The notes under the pieces: model-generated
The model's input: only the letters and a program-made list of their open reading frames with translations
Told to the model about the DNA's origin: nothing
The model's database searches: none
Origin: Curvibacter sp.
GTDB lineage: Bacteria > Pseudomonadota > Gammaproteobacteria > Burkholderiales > Burkholderiaceae_C
Direction: 5' to 3'
Assembly: GCA_003500955.1 (NCBI GenBank)
Contig: DNQP01000267.1
Location: 1-17,471, forward strand
Length of the DNA: 17,471 nucleotides
Made by a program: the position numbers and the translations under genes
Shown here: positions 1 through 8,115 of the stretch, piece after piece
Layout of the letters: each line of letters begins with the position of its first letter
Numbering within the stretch: the stretch's first letter is position 1

Positions 1-3000
1 GGGCGTGTCAGTGCTGTCACCGCCGATGTGGCGCTGACCCAGCTGGACCTGCGCCTGGGACCAGCCTTGCCGGTGCTCGAGCTCGATCGCCTCGCGGCCC
101 GTGTGGGATGGAAGAAGCTCGAGGGCGGCTACGAGCTGTCGACCCAGAGCCTGCGCTTCGACACCCGCGACGGCCTGCGCTGGCGCGCGGGCGACATGCG
201 CCTGAGCCATGTGCAGCCCTCGGAGGCGGCCGACAGCGCGCGCGGTGAGCTGCGCGTCAGCGGCATCGACCTTTCCTCGCTGGCCGCGCTGGGGCAGCGC
301 CTGCCGCTGGGCCCGCGTCTGCACCGGGCCCTGCAGATCTATGCCCCCCACGGTCAGGTCGAACAGTTGCAGGCGCGCTGGCAGGGCGCCTGGGAGGCGC
401 CGCGTACCTTCGACGCCCGTGGCCGTCTGAGCAAGCTCGATGTGGCCTCGCATCCCCGGCTGCAGCCTCTGGACAAAGACGCGGTGACTGCCGATGCGAT
501 CGGCTCACCCGGTGTGCGTGGCCTGAGCGTGGAATTCGACCTCAACCAGGAGGGCGGTCGGGCCAGCGTGCTGGTGCAGCAGGGCCACCTGGAACTGCCG
601 GGTGTCTTCGAGCAGCCGCGCATCGAACTCGATCAACTGGCGGCCGAGCTGCAGTGGCGCCTGCAGGGTGGACAGGCCAGCCTGCAGATCAGCAATGCCC
701 GTTTCGCCAATCCCCAGGCGCAGGGTGAGTTCCAGCTCAAGTGGCAGACCGGCACCGGCGCGCATCGCCTGCCCGGCGTGCTGGACCTGCAGGGCAGCCT
801 CAGCCGGGCCGAACTCCCGGCCCTACATCGCTACCTGCCCCGGGCCATCCCGGCCGAGGTGCGCGACTATCTGCGGCAGGCCCTGCCTCAGGGCCGGGCC
901 AGCGCTGCCCGCCTGCGGGTCAAGGGGGATCTGCACGACTTCCCCTTCCAGCAGCCGGGCCAGGGGGAATTCCGCATCACGGCCCATGTGCAGGACACCC
1001 GTTTTGTCTATGTGCCCGCCAGCCTGCAGCCGGCCGGCCAGGCCGCTTGGCCGGCGCTGAGCGATCTGCGTGGCGATCTGCAGATCGACCGGACCAGCCT
1101 GCAGCTGCGCAACATCGGCGCACGTGTGGACGGAGTACCGCAGCTGCGCATCCTCAAGGGGGAGGCCCGCATTCCCGACATGAGCCAGGGCGCGCGCGTG
1201 CTGACCGATCTGCAGCTCGGGGGGCCGCTCGACGAACTGCTCACCGGCCTGGTGCGCGCGTCCCCGCTGGACGCCATGCTGGGCGGTGTGCTGAGCCAGG
1301 CGCGTGCCGCGGGCCAGGCCGAGGTCCAGCTGGGTCTGGATCTGCCCCTGGAGAACCTCGAACGCTCGGCCGTACGCGGCCAGATCAAGCTGGCCGGCAA
1401 TGAGCTGCTGCTCGCGCCTCAGCTGCCGCGGCTCACGCGTGCGCGGGGCACGGTCCATTTCAGTGAGCAGGGTTTTGCGCTGGCTGGCGTGCAAGGCCGC
1501 TTGCTGGGGGGTGACGTGCGTGCTGAAGGCGGCACCATCCCGCTCCCCGGTGCCGCGGCTGGTGCTGCGCCGCGTTTGCGTGTGCAAGGCACGCTGACCG
1601 CCCAGGGCCTGCGCCAGGAAAGCCAGCTCGGAAGCGTCGCGTCCCTGGCCCGGCGCATGACGGGCAGCACGGGCTACACGGCGGAGTTCGGCCTGCGCCA
1701 GGGTGTGCCCGAGTTTCAGTTCAATTCCAGCCTGCAGGGCCTGGCGCTCGATCTGCCCGCACCGCTGTCCAAGCCGGCCGACGTGGCCTTGCCCTTGCGC
1801 CTGCAGGCGGCGCTCATGAGCCCGGAGTCCACGGGCAGTGCCCAGGCGGGCGACGCCCGTCGCCAGGATCTGCTGCGCCTGGACCTGGGCCGTCTGCTGG
1901 CCCTGCGCTATGTCCGGCAGCACGCCGAGGGCGGCGTGCGCGTGCTGCGCGGCGCGATCGGCGTGGGATTGGCTGCCGGTGAGAGTGTGGCCCTGCCCGA
2001 CGAGGGGGTGGCGGCCCAGCTGCAGTTCGATGCCCTGGACCTGGACGCCTGGCGCCAGGCCATGGCCACGCCGGCCGAGCCGTCGACCGGTGGCGTCAGC
2101 GTGTCTGCCGCCGTGCAGGACTACCTGCCGACCAGCCTGGTCATCCAGGGCAACACCTTGCAGGTCGGCGGTCAGACGCTGCGCCAGCTGCTGGCCGGCG
2201 GTACGCGCGAAGGCCAGGTCTGGCGTGCCAACGTCGACGCGCGTGAGCTCAGCGGCTATGTCGAGTACCGCATGCCGGCGCGCACCGGCGCGGGCAATGT
2301 CTATGCGCGGCTGGCGCGGCTGGTGCTCGGGCAGGAAAACGCGCGCGGCATGGAGAACGTGCTCGACGAGCAGCCCGTGGGCATCCCGGCGCTGGACGTG
2401 GCCATCCAGCAGTTCGAGCTGCGCGGCAAGAACCTGGGCCGGGTCGAGATCGAGGCGGTCAACCGTGGGCTGGCAAGGCGCGATGCCGGCGCGCGGGAAT
2501 GGCGGCTCAGCCGCCTGCACATCGTCATGCCCGAGGCCGAGTTCACGGCCAGCGGCAACTGGGCGGTCTACCAGGAGGCGGGCGAGCCGGCGGGCCGGAC
2601 GCCGCGTCCGCCCGCGACGTCGCGCGGCGAACGCCGCCGCACCGTCATGAACTTCCAGCTCGATGTGGGCGACGCCGGCGGTCTGCTGAGCCGTCTGGGC
2701 ATGCCCGACGTGGTGCGCGCGGGCAAGGGGCGCATGGAAGGCCAGGTGAGCTGGGTGGGCTCGCCGCTGGCGCTGGACTACCCGACGCTGGGCGGCAGTT
2801 TCAACGTCAACATCGAGCGGGGCCAGTTCCTCAAGGCTGATCCGGGGCTGGCCAAGCTTCTCGGGGTGCTGAGCCTGCAGTCGCTGCCACGCCGGCTCAC
2901 GCTCGATTTCCGCGACGTGTTCAGCGAGGGCTTCGCCTTCGACTTTGTGCGTGGCGATGTGCAGATCGATCAGGGCCTGGCCAATACCAACAACCTGCAG

Positions 3001-3303
3001 ATGAAGGGTGTGAGCGCCGCCGTGCTCATGAGTGGCCAGGCCGATCTGGCGCGTGAGACGCAGGACCTGCGCGTGGTCGTCGTGCCCGAGATCAATGCCG
3101 GCACGGCTTCGCTGGTCGCCACCTGGATCAATCCGGCCGTGGGTCTGGGTACCTTCCTGGCCCAGTACTTCCTGCGTCGGCCCGCCATGGCTGCGGCCAC
3201 CCAGGAGTTCCGCATCACCGGCACCTGGGGCGAGCCGCAGATGAACAAGGTCGAGACGCCGCCGCCGGCACCCGCCGCTGGATCCGGGACCCAGACGCCA
3301 TGA
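1..3303 (+). CDS. yhdP: YhdP family AsmA-like envelope protein, 3' part
   Basis: The reading frame is open at the first base, so the true start lies upstream; about 1100 C-terminal residues are present and the whole protein is probably 1300-1450 residues as in other Burkholderiales. The family (TIGR02099, AsmA superfamily) is anchored in the inner membrane and forms a long periplasmic beta-groove thought to carry phospholipids to the outer membrane. What is seen is long beta-rich, leucine-, glutamine- and alanine-rich sequence without membrane spans, and the typical family C-terminus: RETQDLRVVVVPEINAGTAS, then a hydrophobic segment (WINPAVGLGTFLAQYFLRRP), then FRITGTWGEPQMNKVE. A basic, proline- and arginine-rich linker lies near bases 2580-2645. 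The stop overlaps the next start (ATGA, 3300-3303), so the two are probably translated together. The N-terminal anchor is not in view. Confidence 0.88.
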   Translation, partial: GRVSAVTADVALTQLDLRLGPALPVLELDRLAARVGWKKLEGGYELSTQSLRFDTRDGLRWRAGDMRLSHVQPSEAADSARGELRVSGIDLSSLAALGQRLPLGPRLHRALQIYAPHGQVEQLQARWQGAWEAPRTFDARGRLSKLDVASHPRLQPLDKDAVTADAIGSPGVRGLSVEFDLNQEGGRASVLVQQGHLELPGVFEQPRIELDQLAAELQWRLQGGQASLQISNARFANPQAQGEFQLKWQTGTGAHRLPGVLDLQGSLSRAELPALHRYLPRAIPAEVRDYLRQALPQGRASAARLRVKGDLHDFPFQQPGQGEFRITAHVQDTRFVYVPASLQPAGQAAWPALSDLRGDLQIDRTSLQLRNIGARVDGVPQLRILKGEARIPDMSQGARVLTDLQLGGPLDELLTGLVRASPLDAMLGGVLSQARAAGQAEVQLGLDLPLENLERSAVRGQIKLAGNELLLAPQLPRLTRARGTVHFSEQGFALAGVQGRLLGGDVRAEGGTIPLPGAAAGAAPRLRVQGTLTAQGLRQESQLGSVASLARRMTGSTGYTAEFGLRQGVPEFQFNSSLQGLALDLPAPLSKPADVALPLRLQAALMSPESTGSAQAGDARRQDLLRLDLGRLLALRYVRQHAEGGVRVLRGAIGVGLAAGESVALPDEGVAAQLQFDALDLDAWRQAMATPAEPSTGGVSVSAAVQDYLPTSLVIQGNTLQVGGQTLRQLLAGGTREGQVWRANVDARELSGYVEYRMPARTGAGNVYARLARLVLGQENARGMENVLDEQPVGIPALDVAIQQFELRGKNLGRVEIEAVNRGLARRDAGAREWRLSRLHIVMPEAEFTASGNWAVYQEAGEPAGRTPRPPATSRGERRRTVMNFQLDVGDAGGLLSRLGMPDVVRAGKGRMEGQVSWVGSPLALDYPTLGGSFNVNIERGQFLKADPGLAKLLGVLSLQSLPRRLTLDFRDVFSEGFAFDFVRGDVQIDQGLANTNNLQMKGVSAAVLMSGQADLARETQDLRVVVVPEINAGTASLVATWINPAVGLGTFLAQYFLRRPAMAAATQEFRITGTWGEPQMNKVETPPPAPAAGSGTQTP

Positions 3304-4127
3304 AACTCGCCCTCGTCCAGCTGGTCTCCTCGGCCTCGGTGGCCGCCAACCTGGCACGTGCGCGCGCCTGGCTGGAACAGGCGGCACAACAGGGGGCCGA
3401 GCTGGCCGTGTTGCCCGAGTATTTCTGCTTGCTGGGCCATGGCGATGAGGCCAAGCTGCGCATCCGCGAGACGCCGGGCCAGGGGCCGATCCAGGATTTT
3501 TTGGCCAACGCGGCGCGCGAGCTGGGTCTGTGGGTCGTCGGCGGCACATTGCCGATCGATGCCGGTGCGGCGGCGGACCAGGACCAGCGCGCCTACAACA
3601 GCAGCCGCGTGTACTCGCCGCAGGGCGAGTGCGTGGCGCAGTACGACAAGATCCACCTCTTCCGCTATGACAACGGCCGCGAGTGCTACGACGAGGCGCG
3701 CACCCTGCGGCCCGGTCGCCAGCCCGTGAGCTTCGAGCTGCAGGCGCGCGATGGCCAGCGCTGGCGTGTGGGCCTGAGCGTCTGCTACGACCTGCGCTTT
3801 CCTGAGCTCTACCGTGCCCATGCGCAGGCCGGCGCCCAGCTGCTGCTGGTGCCCAGCGCCTTCACCCACACCACCGGTCAGGCGCACTGGGAACCGCTGC
3901 TGCGCGCACGCGCCATCGAGAACCTGGCCTACGTGGCGGCCGCAGCCCAAGGGGGCCGACATGAAAACGGGCGCCGCACCTGGGGCCACAGCATGGTGGT
4001 CGATCCCTGGGGTCGGGTGGTCGGCGTTCATCCGGAGGGCGAGGGCCTGGTGCTGGCCGAGCTCGATGCCGCCCTGCTGCGGCAGTGCCGCCAGCAGCTG
4101 CCAGCCTTGGAGCATCGGGTGCTGTGA
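3300..4127 (+). CDS. Carbon-nitrogen hydrolase (nitrilase superfamily, Nit1/Nit2-like amidase)
   Basis: A 275-residue cytosolic hydrolase of the nitrilase superfamily. The catalytic triad is visible: Glu40 in VLPEYFCLLG, Lys117 in YDKIHLFRYD, and the nucleophile Cys162 in SVCYDLRFPELYR. The segment HWEPLLRARAIENLAYV after the nucleophile is also typical. Length and motifs fit the Nit1/Nit2 branch, whose members hydrolyse deaminated glutathione or omega-amides such as alpha-ketoglutaramate. Which substrate this one uses cannot be told from sequence alone. Placement directly after yhdP is a common Burkholderiales arrangement and suggests shared transcription rather than shared function. It starts inside the yhdP stop (ATGA) and ends inside the next start (GTGA), so translation is probably coupled on both sides. 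A chain-shortening or nitrile-degrading role is unlikely at this length and motif set. Confidence 0.9.
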   Translation: MKLALVQLVSSASVAANLARARAWLEQAAQQGAELAVLPEYFCLLGHGDEAKLRIRETPGQGPIQDFLANAARELGLWVVGGTLPIDAGAAADQDQRAYNSSRVYSPQGECVAQYDKIHLFRYDNGRECYDEARTLRPGRQPVSFELQARDGQRWRVGLSVCYDLRFPELYRAHAQAGAQLLLVPSAFTHTTGQAHWEPLLRARAIENLAYVAAAAQGGRHENGRRTWGHSMVVDPWGRVVGVHPEGEGLVLAELDAALLRQCRQQLPALEHRVL

Positions 4128-6130
4128 GTACGGGCATGCTGGAACGTCTGGGCGAACGCTGGCGCCCCCAGCACTGGCGCCGGCGCCTGCTCTGGTCGGC
4201 CTTGACGGCCCTGGTGCTGGCGCTGCTGGTCACCCTGGTCTGGCTGGCGGGCCGTTACGAGGCCAGCCAGCTGCAGAGCCGGCTGGAGCGCGATGCGGCC
4301 GATGCCGTGGGCGATATCCGTTCGCGCCTGACGCGCAACCTGCAGAGCCTGCAGGCCCTGCAGTTCGGCGAGCCCGCGCCGGCCCGCTGGTCGCAGGAAG
4401 CCACGGCCCTGCTGCGCGAGCGGCGCGAGCTGTTGCGCATCGAATGGCGCGACGACCATCTGAACGTTCTGAACCAGGCCGGCACGCCCTACCGGCCGCC
4501 GGTCTTTGAGCGGCTGGGCCGCGACAGCGTGCAGTCCGAAGTGGCGCAGGTCTGCAACGTCGCGCGTCGCCTCAGCGGCCCAGCTTACTCGGGCAGCTAC
4601 TTCGTGCCCATGACCGACGGCCTGGGGCTGGAGGTGATCGAGATGTGCCTGCCCCTGGCCAGCGCTGGCGTGGTCATGAGCTACCTGGTGGCCACCTACT
4701 CCCTGCAGGACGTCCTCGACGATCTCGGCCCCCAGTTCACACGCAGCCAGGAGGTGTCTTTCACCGAGGGCGACGGCACGCGTCTGGCCATCCGCGGCAG
4801 CTCGCGTCGTGGTGGCCGCGTGTTCTCGGCCCAGCATCTGCTGGATCTGCCGGGAACGACCCTGGTGCTGCGCATGGACAGCTGGCGTGGCGCGCCCGAG
4901 CTCTTCCCCAATGTGCTAACGGCCCTGGTCACGGCCATGTCCATCGCCCTCGTGGCCATCCTGCTGCTGCTGGGCAAGGACATGCGCCGGCGCCTCAAGG
5001 CCGAGCGGGACCTGGCCGATGCGTTGGCCTTCCGCAAGGCCATGGAGGATTCCCTGGTCACGGGCCTGCGCGCGCGCGACCTGCAGGGTCGCATCACCTA
5101 CGTCAACCCGGCCTTCTGCCAGATGGTGGGTTTCACCGCCGAGGAACTGATGGGCCAGAGCATGCACGCACCCTACTGGCCGCCCGAGTTTGCCGACGAG
5201 TACCGCAAGCGCCAGGCCATCCGCCTGGCCGGCAATGTGCCGCCGCGCGAAGGCTACGAATCGGTCTTCATGCACAAGGACGGCACGCGTTTTCCCGTGC
5301 TCATCATCGAGGCGCCGCTGATCAACGCGCAGGGTGTGCAAACCGGCTGGATGAGCGCCTTCCTCGACATCCGCGAGCAACGTCGCATCGAGGAGCTGTC
5401 GCGCGCCAGCCAGGAGCGCCTGCAGGCCACCGCCCGCCTGGCCATGGTGGGTGAGATGGCCTCGTTGCTGAGCCACGAGCTCAACCAGCCGCTGGCCGCC
5501 ATCGCGAGCTACGCCACCGGCACGCAGAACCTGCTGGACCACGGGGCGCACAGCCCGGCGGACATCCGGCTGGCCATGTACCGCATTGCCGAGCAGGCCG
5601 AGCGCGCGGGCAAGGTCATCAAGAGCGTGCACGACTTCGTGCGCCGGCGCGACCAGGCGCGTGAGGCCATCGCGCCCCGTCTGCTGCTCGACGCCATCCT
5701 GCCCCTGGTCAATCTGCAGGCGCGCAAGCTCGGCGTGCAGGTGCAGATCCGGCTTGCCCCGGACCTACCGACGGTCCTCTGTGACCGCACCATGGTCGAG
5801 CAGGTGCTGCTCAACCTGGCGCGCAACGGCATGCAGGCCATGGACCAGCCCGAGATCCGCCACCGTGTGCTCACGCTGGAGGTGCGGCGCTCGCCGGCCG
5901 ATGCGCGCTGGATCGCGTTTTCCGTGGCGGACCTTGGCCTGGGCATCGCGCCCGAGGTGGCCGCGCAGCTCTTCACGCCCTTCTTCACCACCAAGGCCGA
6001 GGGCATGGGCCTGGGCCTGAGCCTGTGCCGTACCGTCATTGAGCAGCATGGCGGCACCCTGGCTTTCGAGTCGAATCCGCCGCAGGGCACGGTCTTTGTC
6101 TTCACCTTGCCGGCGGGCCCGGCGGCATGA
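4124..6130 (+). CDS. Membrane sensor histidine kinase with PAS domain
   Basis: A 668-residue two-component sensor. I start it at GTG 4124, which overlaps the upstream stop (GTGA) and has GGAG 11 bases before it; ATG 4136 is an alternative. Order: TM1 about residues 22-42, an external sensor region of roughly 220 residues, TM2 about 263-287, a PAS domain about 305-420, the phospho-acceptor helix with His451 in LLSHELNQPLAAI, then the ATPase domain with the N box around Asn568 (LLNLARNGMQAM) and the G boxes DLGLGIAPE and GMGLGLSLCRTV. The kinase core resembles FixL/DctB-type kinases. The PAS domain has no His where FixL binds heme (the aligned segment reads PEFADEYRKRQ), so direct oxygen sensing by heme is not supported. 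Its partner is the FixJ-type regulator 14 bases downstream. The signal is unknown; the external domain matches no family I can name. Confidence 0.9.
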   Translation: MSTGMLERLGERWRPQHWRRRLLWSALTALVLALLVTLVWLAGRYEASQLQSRLERDAADAVGDIRSRLTRNLQSLQALQFGEPAPARWSQEATALLRERRELLRIEWRDDHLNVLNQAGTPYRPPVFERLGRDSVQSEVAQVCNVARRLSGPAYSGSYFVPMTDGLGLEVIEMCLPLASAGVVMSYLVATYSLQDVLDDLGPQFTRSQEVSFTEGDGTRLAIRGSSRRGGRVFSAQHLLDLPGTTLVLRMDSWRGAPELFPNVLTALVTAMSIALVAILLLLGKDMRRRLKAERDLADALAFRKAMEDSLVTGLRARDLQGRITYVNPAFCQMVGFTAEELMGQSMHAPYWPPEFADEYRKRQAIRLAGNVPPREGYESVFMHKDGTRFPVLIIEAPLINAQGVQTGWMSAFLDIREQRRIEELSRASQERLQATARLAMVGEMASLLSHELNQPLAAIASYATGTQNLLDHGAHSPADIRLAMYRIAEQAERAGKVIKSVHDFVRRRDQAREAIAPRLLLDAILPLVNLQARKLGVQVQIRLAPDLPTVLCDRTMVEQVLLNLARNGMQAMDQPEIRHRVLTLEVRRSPADARWIAFSVADLGLGIAPEVAAQLFTPFFTTKAEGMGLGLSLCRTVIEQHGGTLAFESNPPQGTVFVFTLPAGPAA

Positions 6131-6144
6131 CATAACATCGCGCC

Positions 6145-6771
6145 ATGCAACCCGCCATCGATGCCTCGGTCTACATCGTCGACGACGACGCCAGCGTGCG
6201 CGAGGCCCTGGCCTGGTTGCTGCGTTCGCGCCGCCTGGCCAGCCAGGCCTACGACAGCGCCGAGGCCTTTCTGGCGCAGGTCGAGGGTGCCCACCTGCCA
6301 ACGCGGCCTGCCTGCCTGCTGCTCGACGTGCGCATGCCCGGCATGAGCGGGTTGGCGCTGTTCGAGCGCCTGGTCGAGCGGGGCCTGCACCTGTCGCTCC
6401 CGGTGATCTTCCTCACGGGACATGCCGACGTGCCCACGGCGGTCAGCATGGTCAAGCGCGGCGCCTTCGATTTCTGCGAGAAACCTTTTTCCGACAACGC
6501 CCTGGTCGATCGTGTGGAGCAGGCACTGGCCCAGTCGGCCACCGTCGTGCAGGCCCAGCAGGCGCGTGAGCGCCTGCGCCAGCGCCTGTCGGAACTGACC
6601 GAGCGTGAGCGCGCGGTCATGCAACTGGTGATCGAAGGCCTGCCCAACAAGCGCATCGCCGACCAGCTCGATATCAGCGTGCGCACGGTGGAAGTGCACC
6701 GCGCGCGCGTGTTCGACAAGATGGAAGTCAAGTCGGCGGTCGAGCTGGCCAACCTGCTGCGTGAAGTCTGA
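6145..6771 (+). CDS. FixJ/NarL-type response regulator
   Basis: A 208-residue DNA-binding response regulator. The receiver domain (about residues 8-125) shows the acidic cluster DDD13-15, the phospho-acceptor Asp61 in LLDVRMPGMSG, Thr91 in FLTGHAD and Lys113 in CEKPF. The output domain is a LuxR-type helix-turn-helix, about residues 150-205, with LTERERAVMQLVIEGLPNKR and SVRTVEVHRARVF. The receiver-plus-LuxR layout and the CEKPF/FLTGHADVPTAV signature place it in the FixJ/TtrR group. It follows its kinase by 14 bases; I see no clear Shine-Dalgarno before the ATG, so it may depend on coupling to the kinase stop. It ends 8 bases before the convergent small gene. Target promoters cannot be assigned from this window. 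Confidence 0.92.
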   Translation: MQPAIDASVYIVDDDASVREALAWLLRSRRLASQAYDSAEAFLAQVEGAHLPTRPACLLLDVRMPGMSGLALFERLVERGLHLSLPVIFLTGHADVPTAVSMVKRGAFDFCEKPFSDNALVDRVEQALAQSATVVQAQQARERLRQRLSELTERERAVMQLVIEGLPNKRIADQLDISVRTVEVHRARVFDKMEVKSAVELANLLREV

Positions 6772-6779
6772 AACAGCGC

Positions 6780-6932
6780 CTAGCCGCGGTCGTCGGAATC
6801 CGCGGGCCGCGTGGTCTGCTCGGGTGTGCCCTCGTCCAGTTCGCCCTTGCGGCGACCCGAGAACATGGTCCACCACACGATGAGCACCAGCAGCAGCAGG
6901 GCGCCCAGGGCTTCGAGGAAAATCAACCACAT
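6780..6932 (-). CDS. Small single-span membrane protein, 50 residues, unknown function
   Basis: A short minus-strand gene with ATG at 6932-6930 and TAG at 6782-6780. The product begins MWLIFLEALGALLLLVLIVW, giving one membrane segment (about residues 3-23), followed by a basic stretch (SGRRKGE) and a hydrophilic acidic tail ending ADSDDRG. By the positive-inside rule the tail would face the cytoplasm. Support for a real gene: a good Shine-Dalgarno (GGAG at 6943-6940, 7 bases before the ATG), a clean hydrophobic/hydrophilic pattern, and an exact fit between the response regulator stop and the mltA start. The reading frame is open further upstream, but that stretch is antisense to mltA and the ATG at 6932 is the one with a binding site. 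The function is unknown; I have a vague impression that similar small proteins occur in related genera. Confidence 0.7.
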   Translation of the reverse strand: MWLIFLEALGALLLLVLIVWWTMFSGRRKGELDEGTPEQTTRPADSDDRG

Positions 6933-6943
6933 GACACAACTCC
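6915..6943. promoter_or_regulatory. Divergent start codons sharing CATG, with interleaved ribosome binding sites
   Basis: The palindrome CATG at 6930-6933 holds the ATG of mltA on the plus strand (6931-6933) and the ATG of the small membrane protein on the minus strand (6932-6930). GAGGAA at 6915-6920 sits 10 bases before the mltA ATG, inside the small gene. GGAG (plus-strand CTCC, 6940-6943) sits 7 bases before the small-gene ATG, inside mltA. There is no intergenic base, so promoters and 5' leaders of each gene must lie in the other's coding region. A TACAAT-like -10 for the minus gene is present as ATTGTA at 6974-6979 on the plus strand, but I see no matching -35. Confidence 0.6.
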
Positions 6944-8115
6944 AACGACCACGTCTTGTCTTCAGTCTCGTCATTGTAGGAATGCTGGCCGGCTGCGGCA
7001 GCCTGCCCTTGTCAGAGCCCGTACCGGTCACGGGCGGTTCGGCGATCGCCGTCGAGCAGGCAGGCGGTGTGTCTGCGCCCGTGTCTGCTGCGAGCTTCCC
7101 GACCACGCCTGCGAGCAGCACCGTGCTGCAGCAGGCGCGCAGCCGCTGGATCCCTGTGGCCTGGGCCGAGCTGCCGGGCCTGGGCGAGGATCCACTGGGC
7201 GAGGCCTGGGGCGCCTGGTTGCGCAGCTGCGAGCGCCCGGCCGCACCGCTGGCTGCCCTGTGTGCCGATGTGCGCAGCCTGAGCCAGGGCAGCGACGAGC
7301 AGCGCCGCAACTGGATGCTGACGAGGCTGCAGCCCTACCGCGTCGAGACCCACCAGAGCGAGCCGGTCGGTCTGCTCACCGGTTACTACGAACCCGTGGT
7401 CGAGGCCTCGCGCCTGCCCAATGCGCGTTTCAACGTGCCGCTCTACCGCCCGCCGGCCCTGCTGCACCAGCGCAAGCCCTGGTACAGCCGCCAGGAGATG
7501 GACACCTTGCCTGAGGCCCAGGCCGCATTGCGTGGCCGTGAGATCGCCTGGCTGGCCGACCCGGTGGCAGCGCTCAATCTGCAGATCCAGGGTTCGGGCC
7601 GCCTGCTCATCACCGAGCCTGACGGGCGCCAGCGCATGGTGCGCATCGGCTATGCGGGCACCAACGACCAGCCCTACCGCAGCGTGGGTGGCTGGCTGCA
7701 GCAGCGCCGTGAGATCCGCGACGCGTCCTGGCCCTCGATCCGGCAGTGGGTGGCGCAGAACCCGGGCCGGGTGCAGGAGATGCTCTGGGCCAATCCACGC
7801 GTGACCTTCTTCCAGGAGCAGCCCCTGCCCGAGAGCGAAGCCGCGGTGGGTCCGCGCGGTGCCCAGGGCGTGCCGCTGACCGCTGGCCGCTCCATCGCGG
7901 TCGATCCGGGCAGCATTCCCTACGGCACGCCGGTGTGGCTGGCCTCGGCCGGCCCGCAGCTGCAGCTGCAGCGCCTGGTGCTGGCCCAGGACACGGGCAG
8001 TGCCATCGTCGGTGCGGTGCGTGCCGACTACTTCGTCGGCACGGGTCCCGAGGCGTCGGCGATTGCCGGTCGCCTCAAGCAGCCGCTGCGACTGTGGGTG
8101 CTCTGGCCCCGGTGA
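6931..8115 (+). CDS. mltA: Membrane-bound lytic murein transglycosylase A (lipoprotein)
   Basis: A 394-residue outer-membrane lipoprotein that cleaves peptidoglycan glycan strands to 1,6-anhydromuramyl products during wall turnover. The start at 6931 is fixed by the lipoprotein signal: basic start with RPR, hydrophobic core, lipobox LAGC with Cys22, then Gly23, which does not favour inner-membrane retention. The MltA fold is seen in GLLTGYYEPVVEASR, then LNLQIQGSGRLLITEPDG and VRIGYAGTNDQPYRSVG. It is followed by the C-terminal 3D domain, with IAVDPGSIPYGTPVWL and LVLAQDTGSAIVGAVRADYF; Asp354 in QDTG corresponds to the catalytic Asp of the family. Slightly longer than E. coli MltA (365). It shares its start with the divergent small gene, and its TGA directly abuts the convergent stop at 8116-8118, so it has no private flanking DNA. 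Confidence 0.93.
   Translation: MTQLQRPRLVFSLVIVGMLAGCGSLPLSEPVPVTGGSAIAVEQAGGVSAPVSAASFPTTPASSTVLQQARSRWIPVAWAELPGLGEDPLGEAWGAWLRSCERPAAPLAALCADVRSLSQGSDEQRRNWMLTRLQPYRVETHQSEPVGLLTGYYEPVVEASRLPNARFNVPLYRPPALLHQRKPWYSRQEMDTLPEAQAALRGREIAWLADPVAALNLQIQGSGRLLITEPDGRQRMVRIGYAGTNDQPYRSVGGWLQQRREIRDASWPSIRQWVAQNPGRVQEMLWANPRVTFFQEQPLPESEAAVGPRGAQGVPLTAGRSIAVDPGSIPYGTPVWLASAGPQLQLQRLVLAQDTGSAIVGAVRADYFVGTGPEASAIAGRLKQPLRLWVLWPR

Noticed and set aside
823..3549. A 908-codon open frame on the minus strand opposite yhdP
   Set aside because: The same effect of GC-rich codon use; the plus-strand frame has clear YhdP features and the minus one has none.
6811..6930. Upstream extension of mltA to the first possible start
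   Set aside because: It would bury the lipoprotein signal 40 residues inside the chain; the start at 6931 has a binding site and places the lipobox at Cys22.
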